Assembly (NCBI GenBank): GCA_946040935.1
Contig: CAMGCN010000050.1
Coordinates: 1-6,852 of the forward strand
DNA: 6,852 nt
Direction of reading: 5' to 3'
Source: an uncultured Clostridia bacterium
GTDB taxonomy: Bacteria > Bacillota > Clostridia > Oscillospirales > CAG-272
Both the position numbers and the translations under genes were made by a program. Below, in pieces: positions 1 to 6,797 of the stretch (position 1 is the first letter of the stretch; each line of letters starts with the position of its first letter). The notes under the pieces are model-generated. The model saw only the letters and a list, made by a program, of their open reading frames with translations. It was not told where the DNA came from and did not search any database.

Positions 1-9
1 AAGAGACAG
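1..9. other. Residual Tn5/Nextera mosaic-end adapter at the contig edge
   Basis: The first nine bases, AAGAGACAG, are identical to the last nine bases of the Nextera transposase mosaic end (AGATGTGTATAAGAGACAG). They lie at the very edge of the window. On the minus strand they read CTG TCT CTT (Leu-Ser-Leu) directly after the Ile-Thr of helicase motif VI, where UvrD/PcrA proteins normally continue Arg-Ala. Sequence homology to PcrA therefore stops exactly at the adapter boundary. I infer an untrimmed adapter remnant, not native DNA; true sequence starts at base 10. Confidence 0.88.
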
Positions 10-1986
10 GGTAATGGCAACATACGCAAGACGCCGTTCCTCCTCTGTTTCCTTTGCGTCTCCTATTGTGCGGAATCCCGGGAAAAGTCCCTCCTCAAGC
101 CCCGGCAGGAATACGACGGGAAACTCGAGGCCCTTCGCGGAGTGTATAGTCATGAGAGTGACCGCGTCTGCGTTTGCATCATAGTTATCAACATCCGACA
201 CGAGCGCAATCTCCTCAAGAAAATCCGACAGATTAGCTTCTTCATTATTCTGCTCGTATTCTACCGCGCTCGATATAAGCTCCTCGGTATTTTCAAGGCG
301 GTCGCGTTCCGCCTCTCCTCCCGCTATCAGCATCGCCTGATAACCGCTCTTTTCGATAGTTGCTCTGAAAAGCACGGGAAGAGATTCTCTTTCCTTAATA
401 TATATAAGATTATTTATAAGTGTTACAAATTCTTTCAGTTTTGAAGTGGAACGGGACAGTGCGGTATAGTTTTCGCAATTCTCCATAACTTTGAACATGG
501 ATATTCCTTCCGAGACGGAAATCTGCTCTATCACGTCGACTGTCGTTGCGCCGATACCGCGTTTCGGCTCATTAATTATACGTTTAAGTCTAAGATTGTC
601 GTCTGTATTATTAACAAGACAGAGATATGCGATTATATCCTTTATTTCCTTGCGTTCATAGAACCGCATTCCGCCGAGAACCCGATATGCAAGTCCGCTC
701 CGCGCAAAAACGCTCTCGAGCGCCTGCGACTGTGCGTTCGTACGATAGAGCACGGCGAAATCACGCAACGGGCGTTTTCCCTCTCCCGAAAGCGCCATAA
801 TATTATTCGCGATAAAGCGCGCTTCTTCATTTTGATTGTCAAGCTCACGCAGAATTATCTTTTTTCCTTCGCCCTTGTCGGTCCATAGTTCCTTTCCCCT
901 GCGGGAGTCATTATGGCTTATCACAGCGTTTGCCGCGCCGAGGATATTGCCCGTACTGCGGTAATTCTGCTCTAACTTTATCACCTTTGCGCCTTTGAAT
1001 TCAGAATCAAAGTTAAGAATGTTTTCAATAGTTGCGCCGCGAAAAGAATAGATACTCTGGTCATCGTCGCCGACAACCATCACGTTTCCGTAAGTGCCCG
1101 AAAGAAGTTTGGTAAGTATAAACTGCGCATAGTTCGTATCCTGATACTCGTCAACGCACACATACTTAAAACGTCTTTGATAATACTCACGGACAGACTG
1201 TTCATTTTCAAGCAGAAAAACAGTCTTCATTATTATATCATCAAAATCGAGGACGTTGTTTTCCTCCATTCTCTTCTGATACTCGGCATACACCTTTGCA
1301 ACAAGCTGCAGCTTATAGTCTCCGCCCGCCTCCGACTCAAAATCGCCGGGTGTGCAGAGCTTATCCTTTGCGCGGCTGATAAGGTTTTGTACGCTTTTGA
1401 TGGGCAATATTTTCTCGTCGATATTAAGGCTCTTAAGGCAGTCGCGCAAAAGGCGCTTGGTGTCGTCGGTATCATATATGGTAAAACCGGGAGCATATCC
1501 CATGAAATCTCCGTATCGACGGAGAATACGCACGCAAATCGAGTGGAAAGTACCTGCCCAAATCTCCCCGGCAATCTCTTCACCGAGTGCCAGGGTAAGG
1601 CGTTCCTTCATTTCGTTCGCCGCTTTGTTTGTGAAGGTGAACGTGAGAATCTCCCACGGTTTACAGGGCGAGACGGCAAACTCCTCAAGAACAGGTCCGA
1701 CAGCCTCCGTGGGCAATGTATATGCGCCCTCAATTGCATCGACCGTTTCGGGCGCGAGATCGTCCGGCACATAATCGGAAAAATATGCGTTGCCGTATTT
1801 AATAATATGAGCGACTCGGTTTACAAGCACCGTGGTTTTTCCGCTTCCGGCACCTGCGAGTATGAGCAAAGGCCCGTTGACGGTATAAACTGCCTCGCGC
1901 TGATTCTCATTCAAAAATGAATATTTTTTATCAAAAAGAGCGCGTTTTGCATTAAGAAAACGCGCGCCGAGAGAACTTTCAGTCAT
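10..1986 (-). CDS. pcrA: ATP-dependent DNA helicase PcrA/UvrD, C-terminus missing at contig edge
   Basis: This is a superfamily 1A 3'-5' DNA helicase, which acts in the cytoplasm in repair and in clearing proteins such as RecA from DNA. The frame is open from ATG 1986 to the left edge, about 659 genuine codons; the family is usually near 730-780, so the C-terminal tail is missing. All core motifs are readable in order: Q-motif region around residues 25-31, Walker A AGAGSGKT (44-51), Ia TFTNKAA (117-123), Ib AGTFHS (144-149), Walker B VDEYQDT (278-284), III GDDDQSIYSFRGA (306-318), IV LEQNYRST (338-345), V MTIHSAKGLEFPVVF (612-626) and VI EEERRLAYVAIT (648-659). Two things are odd. About 40 extra residues lie between the helix after Walker A and motif Ia (about 64-109). 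Motif III has Phe where Geobacillus PcrA has the base-stacking Trp. The start is supported by AGGAAG at 1992-1997. The gene is monocistronic as far as can be seen, with its own promoter. Confidence 0.95.
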
Positions 1987-1991
1987 CGTTT

Positions 1992-2044
1992 CTTCCTTTT
2001 ATTATTACTTTTTATAGTGTATCATATTTGAAAACTTTTTTCAA
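1992..2044 (-). promoter_or_regulatory. Sigma-A-type promoter and ribosome binding site of pcrA
   Basis: Read on the minus strand, a -35 box TTGAAA (2044-2039) is followed by a 17-bp spacer and a -10 box TACACT (2021-2016). A Shine-Dalgarno AGGAAG (1997-1992) lies 5 nt before the ATG at 1986. The site lies between the upstream operon's terminator and pcrA, so pcrA appears to be transcribed separately. The boxes match the consensus only partly. Confidence 0.6.
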
Positions 2045-2137
2045 GCGGATTAACTTATACAAAACAGCAGGGTTTCCCACACGCAGCCTTCTTTTGCGCG
2101 CCTTAAAGGTTAAACTCATTTCGGAAAATATTAAAGC

Positions 2138-2163
2138 AAAAAACGACCGATATTTCGGCCGTT
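2138..2163 (-). terminator. Rho-independent terminator after the SGNH hydrolase
   Basis: On the minus strand, AACGGCCGA (2163-2155), loop AATA and TCGGTCGTT (2150-2142) form a 9-bp stem with one G-U pair, running into a six-T tract (2143-2138). It begins 16 nt after the hydrolase stop codon and closes the dnaX-ybaB-recR-hydrolase unit. Confidence 0.9.
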
Positions 2164-2178
2164 CCTAAAAATTACATA

Positions 2179-2808
2179 TCAAACAAGTTCATCTATGAGC
2201 TTTGATACATACTCGGCGTACAGCTTGCCGATGAAATCCGCGCCTTTCGGGGTGGGGTGTACTCCGTCGGCCGAGTAGGAAAGCGGATCGTCGTGTATAA
2301 AAGCCGACTGCAAAAGACCGTCTGTCGGCAGATAAACGTCGGCATATTCACGCGCGAGCTTACGTATTATTTCTATTTTCAAAGAGAGGTCTTCTCTGAA
2401 AAACAGCTTATCCTCCACAGGAATCAAAAAGGGTTCCATCATCATAAGTTTGGCATTCGTCTTGGTTTTTATCTCGTTAAGAACATGACGATATTGTTCT
2501 TCAAAAGCTTCGTTTGAAAGCCACTTTCTTCCCTCGGCATAATGCCAGACGTCGTTTACTCCTACGAGTATTGAAAGGATATCGGGCTGAATATCGACAA
2601 AATCCTGCTGACAGCGCTGAACCAAATGTTTTGTCTCGTCTCCGCTTATTCCGAGGTCGATAAATTCAAATGACAAATCCGGGTATTTATTCTGAATTTC
2701 CCTTGCCGCATAAAGGGGATAACCGTTTCCTAAATTGTGCGGATCTTCACGGTCTCTTCCTGCGTCGGTTATGCTGTCTCCTTGAAACAAAATTCTGATA
2801 GTCTTCAT
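2179..2808 (-). CDS. SGNH/GDSL-family hydrolase (esterase or lipase-like)
   Basis: A 209-residue single-domain hydrolase with all four SGNH blocks: GDSIT at residues 10-14 (nucleophile Ser12), block II Gly56 in GISGDE, block III GVND at 83-86 (Asn85), and DGVHP at 181-185 (Asp181 and His184). The family cleaves ester bonds in lipids, acylated sugars or small esters through a Ser-His-Asp triad. The substrate cannot be told from sequence. No signal peptide or membrane segment is seen, so it is probably cytoplasmic. I chose ATG 2808 because AAAAGGA lies 9 nt upstream and because the protein then begins directly with the first strand before GDSIT. A TTG at 2850 would add 14 residues but has no good ribosome site. 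It follows recR by 50 nt with no terminator between them and is the last gene of the operon. A link to DNA repair is not evident. Confidence 0.93.
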   Translation of the reverse strand: MKTIRILFQGDSITDAGRDREDPHNLGNGYPLYAAREIQNKYPDLSFEFIDLGISGDETKHLVQRCQQDFVDIQPDILSILVGVNDVWHYAEGRKWLSNEAFEEQYRHVLNEIKTKTNAKLMMMEPFLIPVEDKLFFREDLSLKIEIIRKLAREYADVYLPTDGLLQSAFIHDDPLSYSADGVHPTPKGADFIGKLYAEYVSKLIDELV

Positions 2809-2839
2809 TTTACTTTTTCCTTTTATATTTGCGTATCGC

Positions 2840-2858
2840 TTAAAGCTCAAAGCTTTAA
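2840..2858 (-). repeat. Small inverted repeat between recR and the SGNH hydrolase
   Basis: TTAAAGC and GCTTTAA form a perfect 7-bp inverted repeat around a 5-base loop, immediately after the recR stop codon. It is AT-rich and no T tract follows, so it is unlikely to terminate transcription fully. It could be a weak mRNA hairpin between the two cistrons, or it could be chance in AT-rich spacer. Confidence 0.35.
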
Positions 2859-3467
2859 TTAATCCTCGCCCATACTCTTTCTGCCTTCCATGGCGCGGTA
2901 AAGAGTAACCTCGTCTGCGTACTCAAGATCTCCGCCGACAGGCACTCCGTAGGCAAGGCGAGAGACTTTGACTTCAAAGGGCTTCAAGAGCTTTGAAATA
3001 TACATCGCCGTCGTTTCCCCCTCGATTGTCGGATTTGTCGCGAGAATAACCTCTTTCACCCCGTCGTTTGCGACGCGGGAAACAAGCTCCTTAATATTCA
3101 GCTCGTCGGGCCCTATACCGTCCATAGGCGATATTACGCCCCCGAGAACATGATAAACTCCGTTATATTCCTTGACCTTTTCAAACGCCATTACCGCACG
3201 CGCATCCTCGACCACGCAAACGGTCGATTTGTCTCGCCTGTCATCCGAGCAAATCGCGCAGATGTCCCCCTCGCTTATATTAAAGCAACATGAGCATCGG
3301 CGTATCGAACGCTTTGCGTCAAGAACCGCGTCTGTAAAACGCTCTGTCTGCTCCTCGGAAAAATCAAGAATACAGAAAGCAAGACGGGTTGCCGTCTTTT
3401 TTCCTATACCCTTAAGGGAGCGGAACTGTTCAATAAGCCTTTCAAGAGGAGCGATATATTCCGCCAT
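2859..3467 (-). CDS. recR: Recombination mediator protein RecR
   Basis: RecR works with RecO (and RecF) to load RecA onto SSB-coated single-stranded DNA during gap repair. The 202-residue protein matches the family's usual length of about 200. It shows the N-terminal helix-hairpin-helix (LKGIGKKTATRLA, 18-30), a zinc finger with Cys58, Cys61, Cys70 and Cys73 (C-x2-C-x8-C-x2-C), a Toprim domain beginning VCVVEDARAVMAFEK (83-97, acidic Glu87) with NPTIEGETTA (145-154), and the conserved C-terminal segment LAYGVPVGGDLEYAD (171-185). The start codon overlaps the ybaB stop by one base (TAATG), and no strong Shine-Dalgarno precedes it. Translation is therefore probably coupled to ybaB, as expected in the widespread dnaX-ybaB-recR arrangement. 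Confidence 0.97.
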   Translation of the reverse strand: MAEYIAPLERLIEQFRSLKGIGKKTATRLAFCILDFSEEQTERFTDAVLDAKRSIRRCSCCFNISEGDICAICSDDRRDKSTVCVVEDARAVMAFEKVKEYNGVYHVLGGVISPMDGIGPDELNIKELVSRVANDGVKEVILATNPTIEGETTAMYISKLLKPFEVKVSRLAYGVPVGGDLEYADEVTLYRAMEGRKSMGED

Positions 3468-3820
3468 TAAAACAGACCGCCCATTCCCGGGAGCTGTCCC
3501 ATAGCGCCCGTGATTTTTTCCATTTCGGAAGCAGATGTGCTCTCGACAAGCTTTATTGCCTCGTTACAGCCGGCGGTAATAATATCCTCGAGCGTTTCTA
3601 CATCGTCAGGATCGACAATATCCGGATCGATAGTTAACTTAAGTATTTCTTTTTTTCCGTTGATAGTAACAGAGACGGCTCCGCCTCCTGCGGAAACGGT
3701 ATATTCCTTTTCTTCAAGCTCGGCTTGCTTCGCCACCATATCCTCTTGCATTTTCTGTGCCTGCTTCAGCATGGACTGCATGCTTCCGCCGCCCATTCCC
3801 TGCGGTATTCTCGCCTTCAT
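3467..3820 (-). CDS. ybaB: YbaB/EbfC family nucleoid-associated protein
   Basis: A small DNA-binding protein of the YbaB/EbfC family, members of which form dimers and bind the nucleoid; its exact role in the cell remains unsettled. The 117 residues include a Met/Gly/Gln-rich N-terminus (residues 8-20), a charged helix (about 14-40), the family hallmark AGGGAVSVTINGKKEI (44-59), an acidic segment DPDIVDPDDVETLED (65-79), and a flexible Gly/Met-rich C-terminus ending PGMGGLF. The start at ATG 3820 is fixed by an excellent AGGAGG (3828-3833), which lies inside the last codons of dnaX. The gap from the dnaX stop is 2 nt and the overlap with recR is 1 nt, so all three are tightly translated together. 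Confidence 0.95.
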   Translation of the reverse strand: MKARIPQGMGGGSMQSMLKQAQKMQEDMVAKQAELEEKEYTVSAGGGAVSVTINGKKEILKLTIDPDIVDPDDVETLEDIITAGCNEAIKLVESTSASEMEKITGAMGQLPGMGGLF

Positions 3821-3822
3821 TA

Positions 3823-5370
3823 TTATTCCTCCTCAGAATTTCTGATAAACTCATCAAGCTCGGATACATCGTCATCCTGCTTGGAAGTATCTGCCTTAAC
3901 CGTTATTTCAATATCTGTTATCCGACCGTCAAAGTCCGACGCCGCGCCCAAAATCCTCTCAGGCAGGTCGCCTCTTTTTATCATACTCGCAGTAAAACTG
4001 TCGGGCGAGTAGACGCGGAGTTTTCCGTCGCTTCCGAGACATGCTTTTGTCTTCTGTAAAAACGCGCCCGTAGAAACATCTGTAACAGATATTTTTTGAA
4101 CGACATCGCTCCAAAATGTAACCGGTTTTTCCGAAAATTCGCCCTGCTTGTTTTCAGACGGCGCGCTCTCCTGTTTTACCGGCCGGGGCGCAGACACGGC
4201 CGCCTGCGTCGGCTGACGCACGGATACGCCCGACTCAAGTGCGCTGATACGTGCGAGCAGCGCCTTTGGCGTAGTATTTAACGACGGAGTTGCCATCTGA
4301 ACAAAGCAAAGCTCGGTAAGCATAGCCGCGTCCGCCGTATTCTTCGAAATAGCCGAAAGAGTATCTTCGAGAACCTCCGCCTGATAGAGCATAGTCTCTG
4401 TTTTCATCATTTCCGAACATTCTGCCGTAGCCTCAAACTCACCGTCGGTAAGCTCAAACAGATTTTTATCAATCTTCTTGCCGCACGCGCGTATCAAAAT
4501 CATGTCTCTGTAAAATGAAAGCAACTCACAGACAAACGCCGCAAAGTCCTTTGAAGCACCGCGCAAACGGTTTATTATCGCGAACACAGTCGGAAAGTCC
4601 TTATTTACAAGCGCGCGGTATATATAAATAACGTCTTCTCTTCCGGCAACTCCCGAAGCCTCGCGAACCGCAGAAAGGGTTATCCTCTTTCCCGACGCCG
4701 AGCAAAGCTCGAGCATACTGACCGCGTCCCTCATTCCTCCGCGGGAAAGCAAAGCGATAAGACGCGCCGCGTCACTATCAATTTCGAAGCCCTCTTTTTC
4801 GGCAATATAAGAAAGTCTGTTTACTATTATCTCGTCGGGGATTCTCCTGAACTCAAAACGCTGACAGCGGGAAAGCACCGTTGCCGGTATCTTGTGCATT
4901 TCGGTCGTCGCAAGAACAAAAATTACATTTTCGGGCGGTTCTTCAAGAGTTTTCAGAAGCGCATTAAATGCGCTTGTCGAAAGCATATGCACCTCGTCGA
5001 TTATAAAGACCTTGTTTTTTACTTCCGATGCGGAATACGCCACATTCTCTTTAATGTCCCTGATATAATCTACGCCGGTGTTACTCGCCGCGTCCATCTC
5101 CAAAACGTCAACCGAAAGTCCTGCGTCAATATTACGGCAGGTTTCACATTCACAGCACGGGTTTCCCTCTCTCATATCAGGACAGTTTACCGCCTTTGCG
5201 AGTATTTTCGCACATGTCGTTTTACCTGTGCCGCGAGAGCCGCAGAAAAGGTAGGCGTGGCTTACAGTCCCCGTCTTTACCTGATATTTAAGAACATCGG
5301 TCACATGCTCCTGACCGCAGACATCGTCAAATGTCTTCGGCCGGTACTTTCTGTATAGCGCCTGATGCAT
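3823..5370 (-). CDS. dnaX: DNA polymerase III subunit gamma/tau
   Basis: The AAA+ motor of the replicative clamp loader, which uses ATP with HolA/HolB-type subunits to place the beta clamp on primed DNA and tethers polymerase III. The 515-residue protein has Walker A GSRGTGKT (44-51), zinc-binding Cys63, Cys72, Cys75 and Cys78 (an extra Cys73 is present), Walker B VFIIDEVH (121-128), the arginine finger in LSRC (166-169) and sensor II GGMRDA (211-216). A helical collar follows (about 230-360), then a Pro/Ala/Gln/Ser-rich linker (about 385-412) and a tau-like C-terminal domain (about 415-490) with a very acidic tail. Length is slightly below the roughly 560 of Bacillus. ATG 5370 has AGAGGT at 5375-5380. 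No strong promoter lies directly upstream; it follows the SRP RNA by about 25 nt and is probably co-transcribed with it. I see no convincing slippery sequence for a frameshifted gamma form. Confidence 0.97.
   Translation of the reverse strand: MHQALYRKYRPKTFDDVCGQEHVTDVLKYQVKTGTVSHAYLFCGSRGTGKTTCAKILAKAVNCPDMREGNPCCECETCRNIDAGLSVDVLEMDAASNTGVDYIRDIKENVAYSASEVKNKVFIIDEVHMLSTSAFNALLKTLEEPPENVIFVLATTEMHKIPATVLSRCQRFEFRRIPDEIIVNRLSYIAEKEGFEIDSDAARLIALLSRGGMRDAVSMLELCSASGKRITLSAVREASGVAGREDVIYIYRALVNKDFPTVFAIINRLRGASKDFAAFVCELLSFYRDMILIRACGKKIDKNLFELTDGEFEATAECSEMMKTETMLYQAEVLEDTLSAISKNTADAAMLTELCFVQMATPSLNTTPKALLARISALESGVSVRQPTQAAVSAPRPVKQESAPSENKQGEFSEKPVTFWSDVVQKISVTDVSTGAFLQKTKACLGSDGKLRVYSPDSFTASMIKRGDLPERILGAASDFDGRITDIEITVKADTSKQDDDVSELDEFIRNSEEE
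3828..3833 (-). promoter_or_regulatory. Ribosome binding site of ybaB inside the dnaX 3' end
   Basis: AGGAGG, 7 nt before the ybaB ATG, is encoded by the run of Glu codons (GAG GAG GAA) that ends DnaX. The acidic DnaX C-terminus and the ybaB ribosome site share the same bases. Confidence 0.85.
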
Positions 5371-5395
5371 TTTTACCTCTTTTCAAAAAGCAAGC

Positions 5396-5687
5396 TACAA
5401 AATAAGACCATACACCCCAAATTTGAAAAAGTGAAGTATGCGCTTTCCGTTTTTTCCGCTCCGCACAGGCTGACCTACGGCACATCGGCTAATCCGCTTA
5501 ATGCTGCTTGGTTCCCCACCTGACATGATTCACAGCCGCCGATTGCGTAAGACCAATGCTTCAACACGAAAAGAAAACGGTGCTGACCACACCGCACTTC
5601 CCCGCATAAGGGGAAACCATCCCTGCTATAGCGGATTGCAGGTACAGGGCTCCGCTGCTTCCCCGACCGGTATGGCCTTATTTCATA
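5396..5687 (-). ncRNA. ffs: Signal recognition particle RNA, large Gram-positive type with Alu domain
   Basis: This is the RNA scaffold of SRP, which binds Ffh (SRP54) and targets nascent membrane and secreted proteins to the translocon. The S domain is unmistakable: TCAGGTGGGGAACCAAGCAGCA (5523-5502), where a GGAA tetraloop (5515-5512) is closed by GG/CC and flanked by the conserved asymmetric-loop bases. The Alu domain at the 5' end carries a GCCCTGTACCTGCAATCCGC stretch (5650-5631) closely like Bacillus scRNA, and the 3' arm has GATGTGCCGTAGG. An extra hairpin, TTCCCC/GGGGAA (5615-5598), sits where Bacillus scRNA has a comparable one. The ends pair: TATGAAATAAGGCCATAC (5687-5670) with GTATGGTCTTATTTTGTA (5413-5396), 18 pairs including three G-U. 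This is helix 1, or an RNase III processing stem. I set the ends by this helix, so they are approximate. The position just upstream of dnaX matches Bacillus. Confidence 0.93.
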
Positions 5688-5717
5688 TCTTGCTTTTATA
5701 CTATATATTGTTATGAT

Positions 5718-5746
5718 ATTGTATCATATTTTTTCGTTCATTGCAA
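5718..5746 (-). promoter_or_regulatory. Sigma-A promoter of the SRP RNA (and probably of dnaX-ybaB-recR)
   Basis: On the minus strand, -35 TTGCAA (5746-5741), a 17-bp spacer and an extended -10, TGATACAAT (hexamer TACAAT at 5723-5718). It lies directly after the gpsA terminator and before the SRP RNA. Transcription would start near 5711, leaving a leader of about 25 nt before helix 1, consistent with a processed precursor. Confidence 0.8.
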
Positions 5747-5756
5747 TACATTTAAG

Positions 5757-5778
5757 AAAAACGCCCATAGGGCGTTTT
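5757..5778 (-). terminator. Rho-independent terminator of gpsA
   Basis: On the minus strand AAAACGCCC (5778-5770), loop TAT and GGGCGTTTT (5766-5758) form a perfect 9-bp stem ending in a five-T tract. It starts one base after the gpsA stop codon, so gpsA and the SRP RNA are separate transcription units. Confidence 0.9.
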
Positions 5779-5779
5779 C

Positions 5780-6736
5780 TCAAAATTCCTGTTTTATGCT
5801 GCGCGAAAACAGTTTGCCGAGTGATTCTTTCGGATCGGCGTTTTCATAAAGTATTTTATAAACCGCCTCGGTTATCGGCATCTCGACATTATACTTTTCA
5901 CACAGCTTCACCATGGCCTTTACGGTATAATAGCCCTCGGCAAGCGCCTCATACTTTTCTTTTTTCACCCAGCTCTCGCCAAAAGCGCGGTTGTGGCTGA
6001 AGCGAGAGAATACCGTCGCCTCGTAATCGCCCAGGTGACAAAGACCGTATGCGGTAAACGCATTTCCGCCCATAGCGGAGATAAGACGCGCAACCTCGTG
6101 CGTGCCGCGCGACATAAGCGCGCCTTTAAGAGCTCCCAGCTCATATCCGTCGAGCATGCCCGCGGCTATGCCTATGACGTTTTTCGCCGCCGCGCCGACT
6201 TCGTTTCCTATTATATCAGAGCCGTAATAAAATCTAATCAAATCGGAAGAAAAGCTGTCAACGAGTTTTTTCTTCGTTTCCTCATCCTCCGAATCAATAA
6301 CCATACAGTTGGGATGACCTTTTACAAATTCCTGCGGATGTCCCGGGCCTATCCAGACAGCCACTTTATTACTTTTATCCGTGTTTTCCGCAACAACCTC
6401 CGAAAGACGCTTGCCCGTATCAATCTCAATACCTTTCATACAGAGAATAAACGTCACATTTTTCAGATTATAAGGCTCGAGCTCTTTCATGAGCGAACGC
6501 AGAATTTGCGAGGGAACGGAAATGACTATCGCATCAGCTCCGATAACGCAGTCAAGGTCGCAGCTTAACTTCATACTGTCCTTTATATTAATCGTACCGT
6601 TTGTACGCTCACGGAAAAACCTCTCGATATCGGGAGTTCCCTTTGGTCCGTACAGTGTGACCTCGTGCCCTATTCCGTCAAGATACCATGCTATGAACGA
6701 GCCCCATCTGCCGCAGCCGAGTACAGTTATTTTCAT
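5780..6736 (-). CDS. gpsA: NAD(P)-dependent glycerol-3-phosphate dehydrogenase, divergent GpsA-type
   Basis: The family reduces dihydroxyacetone phosphate to sn-glycerol 3-phosphate with NAD(P)H in the cytoplasm, supplying the phospholipid backbone. The 318-residue protein (family usually about 330) has an N-terminal Rossmann fold with GCGRWG (7-12), SVPSQ (73-77), the conserved KGIE (101-104), and the C-terminal helical domain with GAAAKNVIGIAAG (181-193; catalytic-type Lys185), LSRG-like LMSRG (207-211), LGD (235-237) and SHNRAFG (247-253; substrate-binding-type Arg250). It departs from typical GpsA at the motif usually written GPSFAxE, which here reads GPGHPQE (130-136), and at NRRFG, here NRAFG. 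Overall layout still supports GpsA; a side branch with altered specificity is possible. ATG 6736 has GAGGT 6 nt upstream. It has its own promoter and terminator, so it is monocistronic here. Confidence 0.85.
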   Translation of the reverse strand: MKITVLGCGRWGSFIAWYLDGIGHEVTLYGPKGTPDIERFFRERTNGTINIKDSMKLSCDLDCVIGADAIVISVPSQILRSLMKELEPYNLKNVTFILCMKGIEIDTGKRLSEVVAENTDKSNKVAVWIGPGHPQEFVKGHPNCMVIDSEDEETKKKLVDSFSSDLIRFYYGSDIIGNEVGAAAKNVIGIAAGMLDGYELGALKGALMSRGTHEVARLISAMGGNAFTAYGLCHLGDYEATVFSRFSHNRAFGESWVKKEKYEALAEGYYTVKAMVKLCEKYNVEMPITEAVYKILYENADPKESLGKLFSRSIKQEF

Positions 6737-6767
6737 TTAACAACCTCACATGAAAATTTGTAATATT

Positions 6768-6796
6768 ATTATACCAAATTTTATGATAAAATGCAA
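6768..6796 (-). promoter_or_regulatory. Sigma-A promoter of gpsA
   Basis: On the minus strand, -35 TTGCAT (6796-6791), 17-bp spacer, and an extended -10 TGGTATAAT whose hexamer TATAAT (6773-6768) is a perfect consensus. Transcription should start near 6761, giving a leader of about 25 nt with the Shine-Dalgarno TGAGGT at 6748-6743. Confidence 0.85.
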
Positions 6797-6797
6797 T

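Noticed and set aside
1177..1920. A 247-codon plus-strand frame opposite pcrA.
   Set aside because: It is antisense to a region with every helicase motif intact, lacks a recognisable domain, and has no ribosome site; it is a mirror frame of the codon pattern of pcrA.
2012..2119. A 35-codon minus-strand frame (ATG 2119 to TAA 2012), rich in Lys and Arg, between the hydrolase terminator and pcrA.
   Set aside because: No Shine-Dalgarno precedes it and it overlaps both promoter boxes of pcrA. No promoter of its own was seen, so chance is more likely.
3823..5370. Programmed frameshift making a short gamma form of DnaX, as in E. coli.
   Set aside because: I found no A-AAA-AAG slippery heptamer with a following hairpin inside the gene; a single product is the simplest reading.
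5598..5615. GC-rich hairpin TTCCCC/GGGGAA taken at first for a terminator.
   Set aside because: It has no T tract and lies inside the SRP RNA, at a place where Bacillus scRNA also has a hairpin.
5501..6000. Plus-strand frames of 71 and 95 codons covering the SRP RNA and its promoter.
   Set aside because: The region is explained by a structured RNA, a promoter and a terminator on the other strand.
5993..6568. A 191-codon plus-strand frame opposite gpsA.
   Set aside because: It lies antisense to a clearly conserved dehydrogenase and shows no family motif.
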